From: Amorphophallus konjac
Lineage: Eukaryota; Streptophyta; Magnoliopsida; Alismatales; Araceae
NCBI GenBank assembly: GCA_022559845.1
Contig: JAHNEJ010003187.1
Coordinates: 62,001 to 126,000, forward strand
Direction of reading: 5' to 3'
Length of the DNA stretch: 64,000 nt
The notes below the pieces were generated by a model. It had not been told where the DNA came from, searched no databases, and saw only the letters and a program-made list of their open reading frames with translations. Below, one piece after another: positions 1-13,200 of this stretch. The translations under genes and the position numbers were made by a program. Within the stretch, counting starts at the first letter, position 1. Every line of letters begins with the position of its first letter.

Positions 1-3000
1 TGCAAGCGCCGAGCCATCATTGCTAATGGAGCAACTTTATGCTATTCGGGGTAAATTGACCCGTCTTCCCGTGGATTCGCCTGGGGTTCTTCATTTCTGG
101 AGCTTGGCTGCTCACTCGAGCCCATTGACGAACAGGACGAGACAGTGCAAACTCTTTGAAACTGAGGAGTACATCCATCCGATTTCCCAGGCCAATTGTA
201 CCAGGCCTATTCTGGAGCCGGAGTTGGTTGATTGGGCACTGGCCATAAGGCCTAGTGTCCTCGTTTTTCGCAAGAGCGGCATTCTGTGGTTGGAGCCGTA
301 TTACCCGTTCCGTTTCAGTCGAAACTTTGGCTACGACCAGCAGATTCCACATTCCTATTCGCAATTTGCATTGCCCAACAGGCACAGGGCCGGGCAAACG
401 TCCAATGACGACGCCCGGATATGGTGGGACTTTTTCCATCGTCGCGAAGACGTTTCTTTTCGGGTGCCCGCCCCCGCACGGTTCCCTCGCGTCACGCCTG
501 AATACGTCAAATGGTGGAACGTGCGGACGGGATTCTACAGGGCTTCCCGGAGAGAGTGCTGGGCTGTGGCGGAGCATAGGTTCTTAGCTTCCCAGTCGGA
601 GCCAGTCCTTGATATTGATGCTTCTTATTTGAAGAAGTTGAAATCTTGGACTAATACGGACGTGAAGGCCTATCTAGAGGCCCGCAAACTCGTAAAAAGC
701 CGCAGGACGAAAGTTGAGCTGAAGTTGCCCCCGATCAACAAGGATGACTATGTGAAGACCCTTCGGGGTTTATGCCGGGTGAGCAGTGAGAGGGTGATTC
801 TCCAGCAACTCCCTTTGCCGGTAGAAGAGCCCATCGCGGCCGTGGCAGACTGGCGTCCCGAGGTAGACAGGTTGTATCCCCACCGGGCTTTCATTCGCAA
901 AGAGGATAGGCGGGCTGATTTGTATGCCAACACCCCTTGGCTGTTTGCGCTTCTTCGGTCTCACGGCCTCTCGGTGGGTAGCCCCGGCGAAGCCATACTG
1001 GACCATCCTCTTCAAATCTCCTTCAAATACGCAGACAGGTGGGGGCTGGACCATCTGAGTCTGTATTATCTGTTGTCTTCCCGTGGCCATGAGGACTTAG
1101 CACTGTTGGCTGAGCCGAGCGAAAAGATCGGGGATCTATGCTGGCTTATTCGCGAGGCGGCTTCGAGGGACAAGACGCCCTCGCTGTTTTATTGGCCTCT
1201 CTTCCCCTTTTATACGGGACCGGCAAGTACGTTCCATCTCTTCCTTCAGGCCCTTCGGCCAGCTTCTTCTTTTCATTGTGGTTGTGTCATTCTCACCCTT
1301 GTGCGTATGCAGTCCGACCGACTTCGGAGGAGACTCGGCACTTCAGGGAATTGATCATAAAGGCCCAAAAGCGACATATTTTGAAGTTCCTGAGCCGGCG
1401 CCGACCACGACGCCATTGCCTCCTGGGGATTCGAGGAAGAGGACCAGGTCCCAACTGCGAGAGGCCGTCGGGAAGGCGAAAGCGGCGGTGACCCGGGTGA
1501 CACGGGCACGCCGGAAGAAAGCTGCGGAGCAGACATCGACAACCGACCTTCCTCCCGTTGTATCTTTCGAAGAATTTGAGGCTTCTCGCGCACAAGTGCC
1601 AGAGGCCGAAGGTAGGCTCTTCTTTTCTTTAACGTGCATTAGCTTGTCTTGACTGCTTGGGGCGGCCCATGCTGACAGTCACTGGTACAGCTGCTGGGGT
1701 CGTCGGTCCCGAGGCGACGGTGGATGCAGAGGCTGGGGACGGGGCAGAGGAAATCCTTGTTGTTCCCATAGAAAGGGATCTGCCCTCCCCCACACCCCAG
1801 CGGGAGATGGAAGGTAATCCACAGTTTAGTTGCGATAGCAACGTAAATCTTTGTATCTTCAGTCGTCCTGACCCTGTTTTGCTGTGAATTTGTAGTCGAT
1901 ATACAACCATCATTGCTTCCGGGCTCGGAGAGCGTAGAGGAGGTGATCCCCTCGGGGCAGGGAGAACCCGCCCCTGAGGTATCATTTATTGCTGCCCCTG
2001 GTGCGGAGAGCACTGGGGGAGTTCCTGCCGAGGGCGATGCTCCTGCTGGCGAGGCTCCTGCTCCGTCGGTGGAGCATCCCGAAAGAGCAGAGCGATCCTC
2101 TTCCTCTGAGCGTGTAGACTATGGTGGCGGCTCCAGTGGCGAGGAGTCACCGCTGCTTGATTTTGAGACCGACGATGCTGGGGTGTCCTCGGCCTATGAG
2201 AGCGACTATTTGACTTTCAGCCCGGCCCGGTTATCATGGGGCGGTCCTGTGCCGTCATTATCGCTTACGAGTGAGGGAGTTGGCGCTGGGGAAGCAGCTC
2301 TTAAAGAGTTGAGCTTAGTCCCGGCCGAGGTAAGGACCTATCCAGGGTCAATACTTGCCATGCTTCTTTCCTCCTCCTTTTAGCCAGGCTTTTAAGTGTA
2401 TATATATTTCTGATGCAGACTGAGGTGGCGCTACCGACTATGACGGTGCAAATACCACTCCCGACCCTGGGGACAGGGCAGGCGACTTTCCCGTCCGTCC
2501 TGCGGCCCATCGCATTGCGGTACCCAAAGGATCATGCAGCAGCAATGGTTCCAGTTGGTCCCGGAGCGCTCGTGGAGGTTGATAGTTCGGCGATAGCCGG
2601 AGATTCTCCGCCAAGGGAGGCTGCACAGCAGTCAGCTCTGGAGAAGGGTGGCTTTGCTGAGATAGAAGCCGGGGAGATTATTGAGGGACGGACGTCCCCG
2701 AATCTTGGGGTTCTTGTTGGACTTCCATCCCAGGGGACCGGTAAGGAGATTGTTGTTGTTGAGGCTCCAGCCACCGCATCTGCCGGTGCGGTTGTCCCCG
2801 GTGGTAGTGGGCTGCAGCTTATGCCGTCGTCATCTTCCGGGACGGCTGATGATATATGGGCTGCCGTAGATAACAGAGTAGAGTTCGAACTGCCCGAGAC
2901 ATCGCCACTTGGTCTTCAATCCTCGAGTGATGTCGTGTGGCAGTTCCTGGGGACCCTCCAGCAGGCCGTAACAGCCAGTAGGGATTTAACTTACGTTCAG

Positions 3001-3495
3001 CTGAGGGGGTTGATAGAGCATCTGTCCCGCTCGCTGCTGGCCCTTGGCTGTCCCATGGACGACTGGACTCCACGGGTGATCCTGCTCCTGAAGTATGTGA
3101 ACCGGAGGGAGTTCTTGGGCCGGGAGGTAGCTGACCAGTTGGTGGCCATATCAATGGAGCGGGCTGAAAACAAGACGGCCCTCATTTCCCTGCAAGAGAC
3201 CGCGGTGAGGGCGAGGGACGAAGCCAACGCCTCTCTTCAACGCCGGAACTCCCTGACGGCCCGGATGACGGCATTGCGAGCCGAACTTTCCAGGATAGAG
3301 GCTGAACTTGAAGAAGTAGATCGCCTGGGGGTCCAAAAGGTTGAGGATGCTGAGATGGCCGAAGGACAAGCTGCTTCCCTGGAGGCGAAGCTATCCGAGC
3401 TGGAGGCCACCGAGTTCAGATTGCAAGAACTGATCGGTCATCCGTCCTTGGGTATTCCTGTGCTGGAGGACATCTTCCGACGCCCTTTGCCGTAG
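1..3495 (+). CDS. Antisense accessory gene of Tat-A: PMD-like region plus C-terminal coiled coil (partial, spliced)
   Basis: Open at the window edge; translation is continuous from position 2 to 1226 or beyond, so the start lies outside. Residues encoded near 270-530 (FSRNFGYDQQIP, then TPEYVKWW) resemble the C-terminal part of the plant mobile domain (aminotransferase-like, PF10536-type). Downstream exons fit GT-AG rules: about 1330-1611, 1679-1813 (preceded by a 67-nt intron), 1896-2329 and 2419-3495 (stop at 3493-3495). Middle exons are Ser/Gly/Pro/Glu-rich low complexity. The last exon ends in a predicted coiled coil (about 3130-3440, heptad-like Leu/Ala/Glu). The junction between the first exon (donor possibly GTACGT at 1227) and the second is uncertain: the acceptor at 1312 gives the wrong frame, while the AG at 1328-1329 fits. 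A small indel is the alternative. It is antisense to gag-pol. Its role is unknown; PMD proteins in plants are linked to silencing and genome stability. Confidence 0.6.
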
Positions 3496-3834
3496 TCTCT
3501 TTTCTTTATGTGCTCACTTTTAATGCACCTTATGTATCCCAGGGCATGGTCCATGTAATCATGCGCCTTCACTTCATAGTAATGAAAAATCTCCATCTTG
3601 ATTTTGAATGAAGACTCCATCTTGTCATTGTGTTGTTTCCCTTTTTTTTGGTTTGCCCGTCGATTCTAGTTCGAGTGTATGAGTCATTAGGGCAGGAGAG
3701 CGCTCACGCCTTCAGGGAAGGGGTGAGGTGTTCACTCCACCGCGCCATGACTTTCCTCAAGACTAGAAACGGCTTTATGCTGGTCGAGAGTTCGGGGAAC
3801 TCAGGGGGGCATAGTGAAACTGGCGGATAAACGG
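3496..3834. other. 3' flank of the antisense gene
   Basis: About 340 bases with no supportable ORF. It is AT-rich just after the stop codon of the antisense gene (poly-A-signal-like AATGAA near 3582 and 3606) and probably holds its 3' UTR. No repeat structure is visible until 3835. Confidence 0.4.
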
Positions 3835-4912
3835 TCATGCCGAGAGCTGCAAGAACCGAGAACGGGTAGGGACCAGTCTTGCCGATGATGACGAGGGCCG
3901 AAAGGGTAGACGGTCTTGCCGATGGTGACAAAAACCGGGTAGGTAGTGACCGATCTTGCCGATGGTGACAAGGGTCGAAAGGTAGACGGTATTGCCGATG
4001 TTGACAAAAACCGGATAGGTAGTGACCGATCTTGCCGATGGTGACAAGGGTCGAAAGGGTAGATGGTATTGCCGATGGTGACAAAAATCGGGTAGGTAGT
4101 GACCGATCTTGCCGATGGTGACAAGGGTCGAAAGGTAGACGGTATTGCCGATGGTGACAACAACCGGATAGGTAGTGACCGATCTTGCCGATGGTGACAA
4201 GGGTCAAAAGGGTAGACGGTCTTGCCGATGGTGACAAAAACCGGATAGGTAGTGACCGATCTTGCCGATGGTGACAAGGGTCGAATGGGTAGACGGTCTT
4301 GCCGATGGTGACAAGAACCGGATAGGTAGTGACCGATCTTGCCGATGGTGACAAGGGTCAAAAGGGTAGACGGTCTTGCCGATGGTGACAAAAACTGGAT
4401 AGGTAGTGACCGATCTTGCCGATGGTGACAAGGGTCGAATGGGTAGACGGTCTTGCCGATGGTGACAAGAACCGGATAGGTAGTGACCGATCTTGCCGAT
4501 GGTGACAAGGGTCAAAAGGGTAGACGGTCTTGCCGATGGTGACAAGAACCGGATAGGTAGTGACCGATCTTGCCGATGGTGACAAGGGTCAAAAGGGTAG
4601 ACGGTCTTGCCGATGGTGACAAAAATCGGATAGGTAGTGACCGATCTTGCCGATGGTGACAAGGGTCGAATGGGTAGACGGTCTTGCCGATGGTGACAAG
4701 AACCGGGTAGGTAGTGACCGATCTTGCCGATGGTGACAAGGGTCAAAAGGGTAGACGGTCCTGCCGATGGTGACAAAAATCGGATAGGTAGTGACCGATC
4801 TTGCCGATGGTGACAAGGGTCAAAAGGGTAGACGGTCTTGTCGATGGTGACAAGAACCGGGTAGGTAGTGACCGATCTTGCCGATGGTGACAAGGGTCGA
4901 AAGGGTATAGAC
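3835..4912. repeat. 77-bp tandem repeat array (about 14 copies)
   Basis: Near-identical units of 77 bp; the same phase recurs at 4358, 4512, 4589 and so on. Each unit holds two copies of CTTGCCGATGGTGACAA about 38-39 bp apart, so the 77-mer is itself a diverged dimer. Copies differ by a few substitutions (AAAAC/AGAAC, GGTCAAAA/GGTCGAAT). The unit contains no minus-strand stop and 77 is not a multiple of three, so long reading frames appear in all three minus frames. These are artefacts of the repeat. It lies between pol and the 3' LTR of Tat-A. Confidence 0.95.
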
Positions 4913-6045
4913 ACTAGACGTGTATAAGTGGGATATCGGATGAAGACCCTCGCCACGACCTCGAAAATGGCCTTTGGACGACGGATGATTCATCACTATT
5001 CATCATTCAATTTTTTTATTCACATTACTGACCTAAGCGCCCTTTCGGGTCTTCGCCGAGGCCAGCCCCCTCTTGCTTTTGCCCACGCGCCCTTTCGGGT
5101 TTTCACGCGGCGGGGTACCCGATTTTGCCTGCGACGCCCTTTCGGGTTTTCGCCACAGCTGGGTTATAGCCATTTTTGCCCTTGTCCTGATATAGGAGCA
5201 AGTCTGGCGGGGTATCTCTATTTTTAACCCCAATTTCTTTTCTCTTTTTTTTTTTGAATTCGAGATTCAGAAGAACTGGATCGCGGGAAGGCCGACCGTC
5301 CTTGTCGATGAGGACAAGGGTTGGTCTGAGGTCTATTTCGTCGACACTGGTTAGATGTCGAAGCAAGGAAGTAGTTTATTAACAAGGATGTAGGGTCCAA
5401 GTTTGAGAGTAGAGGCTGACCGATTGCGCCGACGATGGCGAGAGTCGAAAGGGGTTTATTTGTCGGCATATGTTACTTGCCGAAACGAGGAAGGGGTTGT
5501 CAACAAGGATGTAAGGTCCAATGTTGGGGGTAGAGATCGACCGATCTCGTCGATGATGACGAGGGTCAAAAAAAAAGGATTTGTTCATCGACATAGGTTA
5601 CATGCCGAAGCAAAGATGAGGTTATCAACAAGGATGTAAGGTCCAAGCTGTGGACAAGATTAACCGATCTCGCCGATGATGACGAGGGTCAAAAAGGGTT
5701 TGTTAAAGTATTCTCGGTGGGACTTTGATGACTGTCCCCTCCGGAGTTTTATTGGGTGGAGAATAGGAGAGGCATTTGGGAATTACCACTTTACCGACTC
5801 AAGCGCCCTTTCGGGTTTTCGCCGAAGCCAGCCCCCTCTTGCTTTTGCCCACGCGCCCTTTCGGGTTTTCACGTGGCGGGGTACCCGATTTTGCCTGCGA
5901 CGCCCTTTCGGGTTTTCGCCACAGCCGGGTTATAGCCATTTTTGCACTTGTCCCGATATGGGGGCGAGTCTGGCGGGGTATCTCTATTTTTAACCCCATC
6001 TTTTTTTCTTTCCTTTTTTTATTTGGAATGCGATCCGAGAGAGAG
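4913..6045. repeat. Compound repeat block: 210-bp direct repeats flanking ~118-bp tandem units
   Basis: Two ~210-bp direct repeats (about 5030-5240 and 5795-6010) each contain three copies of CGCCCTTTCGGGTTTTC spaced about 40-50 bp apart and end in a T-rich tract. Between them (about 5285-5700) lie three and a half diverged units of roughly 118-120 bp. Their marks are GACCGATCTCG-CGATGATGACGAGGGTC and a conserved CAACAAGGATGTAAGGTCCAA. No coding sequence is supported. Confidence 0.85.
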
Positions 6046-7230
6046 TAGCTTGATCAGGGCGAGATGCCGCTATACCGAGGGAAGTAGCTTGATTGGGGCG
6101 GAGTGCCGCCAACCGAGAAAAGTAGTTTGATTAGGGCGGAACACCGCTAATCAAGAAAAAGTAGCTCGATCAGGACGGGATGTCACTAACCAAGGGAAAG
6201 TAGCTTGATTAAGGCGGAGTGCCACTTACCAAGGAGAAAAGTAGTTCGATTAGGACGGAATGCCGCTAACCAAAGAAAGGGTAGCTCGATTAGGACGGAA
6301 TGCCGCTGACCAAGGGAAAGTAGCTTGATTAAGGCGGAGTGCCGCTAACCAAGGGGAAAAGTAGTTCGATTAGGACGGAGTGCCGCTAACCAAAGAAAGG
6401 GTAGCTTGATTAGGACGGAATGTCGCTAACCAAGGAAAAGTAGCTCGATCAGGACGGAACGTCACTAACCAAGGGAAAGTAGCTTGATTAAGACGGAGTG
6501 CCACTAACCAAGGAGAAGGTAGCTCGATTAGGACGTAATGCCACTGACCAAGGAAAAGTAGCTCGATTAAGGCGGAGTGCCACTAACCAAGGACAAGGTA
6601 GCTCGATTAGGACGGAGTGCCACTGACCAAGGAAAGTAGCTCGATTGAGGCGGAGTGCCACTAACCAAGGAAAGGGTAGCTCGGTTAGGGCGGAGTGCCA
6701 CTGACCAAGGAAAAGTAGCTCGATTAAGGCGGAGTGCCACTAACCAAGGAAAGGGTAGCTCGGTTAGGGCGGAGTGCCACTGACCAAGGGGAAGTAGCTT
6801 GGTTAGGGCGGAGTGCCGCTAACCAAGGGGAAAAGTAGTTCGATTAGGACGGAGTGCCGCTAACCAAAGAAAGGGTGGCTTGATTAGGACGGAATGTCGC
6901 TAACCAAGGAAAAGTAGCTCGATCAGGACGGAACGTCATTAACCAAGGGAAAGTAGCTTGATTAAGACGGAGTGCCACTAACCAAGAAGAAGGTAGCTCG
7001 ATTAGGACGTAATGTCACTGACCAAGGAAAAGTAGCTCGATTAAGGCGGAGTGCCACTAACCAAGGAAAGGGTAGCTCGGTTAGGGCGGAGTGCCACTGA
7101 CCAGGGAAAAGTAGCTCGATTAAGGCGGAGTGCCACTAACCAAGGAAAGGGTAGCTCGGTTAGGGCGGAGTGCCACTGACCAAGGGGAAGTAGCTTGGTT
7201 AGGGCGGAGTGCCGCTAACCAAGTAAAGGG
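6046..7230. repeat. ~39-bp tandem repeat array (about 30 copies)
   Basis: Imperfect units of 37-40 bp built on GTAGCTCGATTAGGACGGA then GTGCCGCTAACCAAGG. Higher-order repetition is visible: blocks near 6360-6490 and 6830-6960 match closely, as do 6590-6800 and 7040-7230. The array ends a few bases from the pol stop codon at 7245, so it is the first sequence after pol in the element's own direction. Confidence 0.95.
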
Positions 7231-7244
7231 TATGCTCCGACCGA

Positions 7245-10200
7245 TCACTCGGGGTGTGTCGGCTGTGCCGTATGATACAACTTAATGTGTTTTCCGTTGA
7301 GGGGAGAGAACTGGACGGCTCCTTTGTGGTCTACAAGGACGTAGGCACCCCCTTCATATACTCGGCGGACGATATACGGTCCGACCCAGTTTTCGACCAG
7401 TTTCCCTTTGGGGTTAGAGGCCATCACTTCTCTTCTTTTGACCATCACCAGGTCTCCTTTCTTGAACTCTCGACCCTTGACTAACTTGTCAAAAGCACGG
7501 GCCATGCGAGCTTGGTAGAGTTGGATGTTTTGTTGCGCCTGGAGGCGTTTTCCTTCGAGCTCAGCGAGCTCTTCCAATCTTCTTTCTGCGTTGGTCTGCT
7601 CACCGCTGACTAATCCGTGCTGGATGGCAACTCGCAATGAAGGAACTTCAAGTTCAATCGGCACCACAGCTTCCGACCCATAGACAAGGGAGAAGGGTGA
7701 ACAGCCGGTTGGGGTCTTGTAGACAGTACGATAAGCCCAAAGTGCTTCGTACATCTTTTCTTCCCAATCCTTTTTGTTAGACTTGACAGTCTTTGCCAAT
7801 AGTGTGCACAAGGTCTTGTTAAAGGCCTCTGCTAGTCCATTAGCTTGAGGGTTATAGGGGGACGATGTCCTCCAGTCAATTTTGTATTTGTCGGCCAGCC
7901 GATAAACCTTCTGGTTCCGGAAATGGCTGCCGTTATCAGAGATGATTCGGCTGGGGATCCCGAACCGAAATATTACATTCTGCCGGAAGAATCTTGCAAC
8001 TAGTTCTCCGGTCACATCTCTTAGTGCTACTGCCTCCGCCCATCTGGAGAAATAGTCTGTAGCTGCTAAGATGTATTTGCACCCTGATGAAGATGCTGGA
8101 AGTGGCCCTACCACGTCCGTGCCCCACTGAGCAAACGGCCAACTTGGTAGAGTGGGATGTAGTGGCACTGGGGGTCTCCTCGCCACATTAGCATGCTCTT
8201 GACATTTCTGACAAGCCTTGGCGAACTTGCAGCAATCGTTGAATATAGTGGGCCAATAGTAACCCAATTTCTTTATCTCTATCTTCATTTTCGGGCCGGC
8301 CTGGTGTGCCCCAGCTGATCCTGCATGAACTTCTTGCATCACCTGTCCCGCTTCTGTTGAAGACAAGCAACGGAGTAGGACTTTCCTTCGGGCATCTGCC
8401 ATAATTCGGAACAAGGTCCCGCTTCTCATCTCGTAAGAATCCTTGATCCTCAGGAGCTTCATTCTTTGTTCCTTTTCTTTTGGAAGTTGCTGGTGTTGAA
8501 ACCAGCGTAGGAGATGCTCTCGCCAGTCGGGCTGCTGAACCCCTTGGATGACTGCTACCTCCATCTCTTCTTCGTCGGCCAGAACCTCTGTTACGCTGGG
8601 GACCTGTCGGCGGTTGATCACTGATATATTCAGGCTTGTGTCTGGCGGGACTGCCAATGAACTGGCCAACTTAGCGAGGGCGTCTGCCTGAGCATTCCGG
8701 CCTCGATTGATGTGCTTGATGCTGATGAAGTAGAATCTTGATATCAGGCGAGTTGCCAACTGGTGATAGGGGAGGAGCTCTTGCTTTCGCACCTCGAACT
8801 CTCCTTCTAGCTGTTTTATAACTAGCATGGAGTCTCCGAATGCTTCCAGCATCTGAATCCCCATGGACAGAGCAATCTGCAACCCGATTATCAGGGCTTC
8901 ATATTCTGCTTCATTGTTTGTGCATTGTTTGTTTATGGAGCAGGAAGTATGCACCACTTCTCCTTCTGGGGACTTCAAGACTATGCCTGCTCCTGCTCTG
9001 ACCCTGGATGATCCGGTAGCAGAGGTGTCAATTCTGGAAGCGCCATCAAAGTATAGCTGCCATGAGGAAGGCTGCACTTGGGCGGCTTCGAGGGTCTCAT
9101 CCTCGGGAAGTTCCGGTTCCCACGGGCTTTCTCCGGGTATTGGATGTTCAGCAAAGAAATCTGCAATAGCTTGACCTTTGATGGCTTTGCGCGGTACGTA
9201 AGAGACATCAAACTCCATAAGGATTACCGCCCATTTACCCAGGCGGCCTTTGAGTGCTGGCTGGGACATGATGTATTTCAGGGGATCCTCCTTGGACACC
9301 AAGCTGATTTCATGCGACAACATATAGTGCCGGAGCTTTTTGACTGCGAAGACTAGTGCCAGGCAGATCTTCTCAATATAAGTGTATTTTTCTTCAGTTC
9401 TGACCAGTCTCCGACTGAGGTAATAGAGGGCTTGCTCTTTCCCTTCTTCATTGTTCTGGGCTAGCATTGCCCCCAGAGAATTGTGTGTAGCTGCTATATA
9501 CAGTATCAACGGCCGTCCTTTCACCGGTGCGCCCAATACTGGAGGAGTCTTCAGATAGTCTTTTAGCTTGTCAAAGGCTGTCTGGCAATCTTCATCCCAA
9601 TAAAAGGGAACATCTTTCATCATCAACTTGTGAAACGGCTGGCATCGCCCCGACAAATTGGAAATGAAACGCCGGATGTAAGCCAAGCGGCCTTGTAGTG
9701 ACCTCAGCTCGGAGATGTTCCTTGGTGGAGGTAACTCCTGAATTGCCTTGATCTTTGCGGGGTCTATCTCGATCCCCCGATATCGGACGACGAAGCCCAA
9801 GAATTTTCCGCTCGACACTCCGAACGCACATTTCATAGGATTCATTTTTAGCTCATGCTGCCTCAGCCTCTGGAAAATAATCCGGAGGTCTTGCAGGTGA
9901 TCTTCTTTTCTTCTGGTTTTGACCACCAGGTCATCTATGTAGCACTCGACCTTGTGGTAGAGCAATTCATCAAAGATTTTGGTCATTGCGCGCTGATAGG
10001 TTGCGCCAGCATTCTTCAGTCCGAATGGCATTCTCTTGTAATGATAAATGCCTTTAGGAGTTCGGAAAGCAGTATGGACCCGGTCATGCTCCGCAATCCA
10101 AATCTGGTTGTAGCCGGACGACCCATCCATGAATGACAGGGCTTCATGGCCGGTTGTAGCATCGATCATGACCTCGGTTATTGGCACCGGGAAGTCATCT

Positions 10201-13200
10201 TTAGGGCAGGCTTTGTTTAGATCTCGGAAGTCGACACAAATCCGGATCTGTCCATTCTTCTTTTTCACGGGGACGATATTCGCCAGCCATGTGGTGTACT
10301 GATTTTCTTCAACAAATCCCACATCAATGAGCTTGTCAACTTCAGCACAGATTCGGGTGATGAGCTCTGGCCTCATACGCCGCGGCGGTTGCTTCACCGG
10401 CTCGGCTTCAGGGTTGATTGCCAGCTCATGTTGTGAGACGGCGGGACTTAGACCCGGCATCTCTTTATAAGTCCAGGCGAAGCAATCCCGGTATTCTAGC
10501 AGTAGTTGAATGTACAGCTCCCGTTCTTCCGGGGCTAGTTGGGCACTGAGGAAGGTAGGCCTAGGGTCCTTCTCATTTCCCAGGTTGACTTCTATCAGTT
10601 CATCGACTGTGGCTTGGCCTCCGTCTTCTATTTCCGGAGGTGCCGGTTGGAGGTCGACGAAGTCTGGAATACCATCTTGAGGGTCGAGTACTTCGACTTC
10701 CTCGTCAGACACCGCCAGAGCTTCACGGGGTCTCTTGGTCTCTTGTGCTAGCGACTGTGTGGATTGATCCATTGATACTTCCATTGCCGTTGCAGCTCCT
10801 GAGGGTGAGGGAGCAGCTTCAGTGCTTGTAGATGAGGTTGCAGCCATGACAGGCCAGTAGTTGTTTGCCGCCGGACTCGGACAGCATATTGGATTTGTAG
10901 CAGAAGCTGAGGGAGTCTCGCCTTCTGGGATAGTTGTATCTTCCACAGAAGTGGCTTTTTCTTTTCTGGTAGCCGGCTCCCCTTGATTGGAGTAAACCGA
11001 GGCTCTGTTGACTGGCAGAAAGGGTGTTGAAGTCGTCATTAGCATGACCCCTGCGGAGGGAGAGACTTCTGCTTCTTGAGCATCTTCGGCTTCGCTGCTG
11101 CTAGCCGTATCAAATTCGGCTTGAAAGGCCGCTCCTTCCGGACGGACCTGCTCCCAGCATCGGCAGGAGATCAAGGTCTCCATTTGTTGATTCCCGGATA
11201 GGGTTAATTCAGCATGTTCGGCTTCCGCCGGATATTCATCAAAGGTTGCCCCCAGAGGGCTGTCTTCAGTTGGATAGAAGGTGGAGATGGTATCCACCTC
11301 GTACCGCCCACTGTAATAGTAGTCTTCCAGGGTGAAGCCCAGACCCGGATGTTGAGAGACACGTCTCATTTCTTTGTCCAGATTTACAGGATACCACATC
11401 TTCTGGAAAGCTTCCTTGCGTTTTTGAGGCTGATCGGGAGGGATGTGTTGCTTTTGAAACATCCTGGCCGTCCGATCAGTGGTGAATGCCAGGCCCTGCA
11501 CAGGAACCCGTGGGTTGGCTAGATCTTCAGGGAGGCTACAGTCTGTGTCTTCCTGAGTGGGATGCTCCTCGGCTGTATAGAATAAGCTGCTGGGCCCATC
11601 TTCCTGTGCCACCTCCCAAGCTTTGAAAGGTTCGACAGTGGGACCATCAAGGCCGGAGACTGGCTTGGTGAGGCCGGCCGGGACTGCGATGCGGTCGTGC
11701 TGTCGGTCAACATGCACTTCCTTAGCTTTGGGGTATAATGCTGGGGGTGTCACCCTGCCGACATTTCCAGAAGCCGTGATGTGGGAGACCACCTTCGGCT
11801 TGATATATCCGCGCGGCGGTGGTGGATACCAACCGTCACCCGATCTATTCTTCGATGCCCCTACGGGGGCTTCAGTTTTAGAAATCTTCCGGGGAGACCC
11901 CGTATACAGATTGGCGTCCGCCAAGTGACACTCAAACACCTCGAACGGGTGGATGTCAGCAAATATCCTTTCCTCCTTCCCCTGGAGGCTGTATTTGATG
12001 CATTGGTGGAGTGTGGAGGGCACCACCAAGTTTTCATGCAGCCATGGGCGGCCGAGTAGTGCTTTGTAGGAGGTGCGAGAGTCAATGACGTGAAACTGCA
12101 CCGTTGTAGTGAAATCTGCCAGAGTCAGTGTGAACTCTGCCACCCCCATAGATACTTCACATTTCTGGTTGAAGCCAGCGATACGCATATCCCCGGCTTT
12201 TTCGAGATGCACATTGAAGTGGTACCTCTCGTATATTCTATATGGCAGGATGTTGACTGCTGCGCCAGGATCGACCAGAATCCGGTTCAGTTCTCTTCCA
12301 TTCAGGTGCCCTTTCATATATAGCGGCCTGTTGTGACTGGCAGTAGGCAGTAGCATGTCTTCTGGAGAGAAGGTCATACTGGCTTCTGGTATAGCCTCAG
12401 CTATGCAGGTTTCAAACTGGGCAGGCGTCTGCAGAGCAGTAATGATTGCCTGTCGAGTTTCTTCACTCAAAGAGAGAATTTCCCAGATCGTAAAACGAGC
12501 AGGGAGCTTCTTGAGCAGCTTCATTATTCGGCTTCCAGCCCGGACATTGGAGAGCTTCATCTCCTCAACCCATCTGGGCTTAGGAAGGTTTTGATTTGTG
12601 GGTCCAGACGGACCTGCTTCATCTTCCTCGGACTCGGCACCCTCTTGACTGGCACCGACTGTCGGGTCTTCTTTATTGGTTGCTGTAGGGCAAGCCCCAT
12701 CTGCATTTGCATCTTCAGTAGATTGCACTGGCCGAGGGTGATTGACCCCGGGTGTAGGGTTAGCGTCTTGACAAGGCTGCTTCCCCTTTGACATCTTCAC
12801 GAATTCAAGGAATGGAGGGACTGTCTTGCCCCCAGTCTTGCTGTATAGACCTGACGGAGGAGGGATTTGGACTCCCTTAACTTCCGGCGGGGGTGTCTTG
12901 TAGGGTTGCTCCCCTCTGAACATAATGTTGTGATTGGGTGGTGGCTGGCGCCCCCATTTCCGGCCTGACCGAGTGGCATGTGCAGCAGTTGCGGCTTCGG
13001 CCTTGCCTCCCCCAGCATGGGGTGTGAAGCAAATGTCTTCTTCTTCTTCTTCTCCTGGTAGGCTGAAGAGTGCTGACAGGGTATTGCAGGAGACGACCTG
13101 TGTTTTATGGGCCCTAGGGGCCTTTCTCTTCTTCTTCTTTTGCTTTTTCTTCTTTTTGATTTCCGCAGGCGCTTGTCCCCAGAACAGGTTGCTCTCTTGA

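Noticed and set aside
3704..4956. Overlapping minus-strand ORFs of 75-250 residues with CHHRQDR repeats
   Set aside because: Produced by a stop-free 77-bp tandem repeat read in all three frames; no domain, no splice or promoter signals.
3835..7230. Possible CRISPR array
   Set aside because: Repeats are directly tandem without unique spacers, and the context is a plant retrotransposon.
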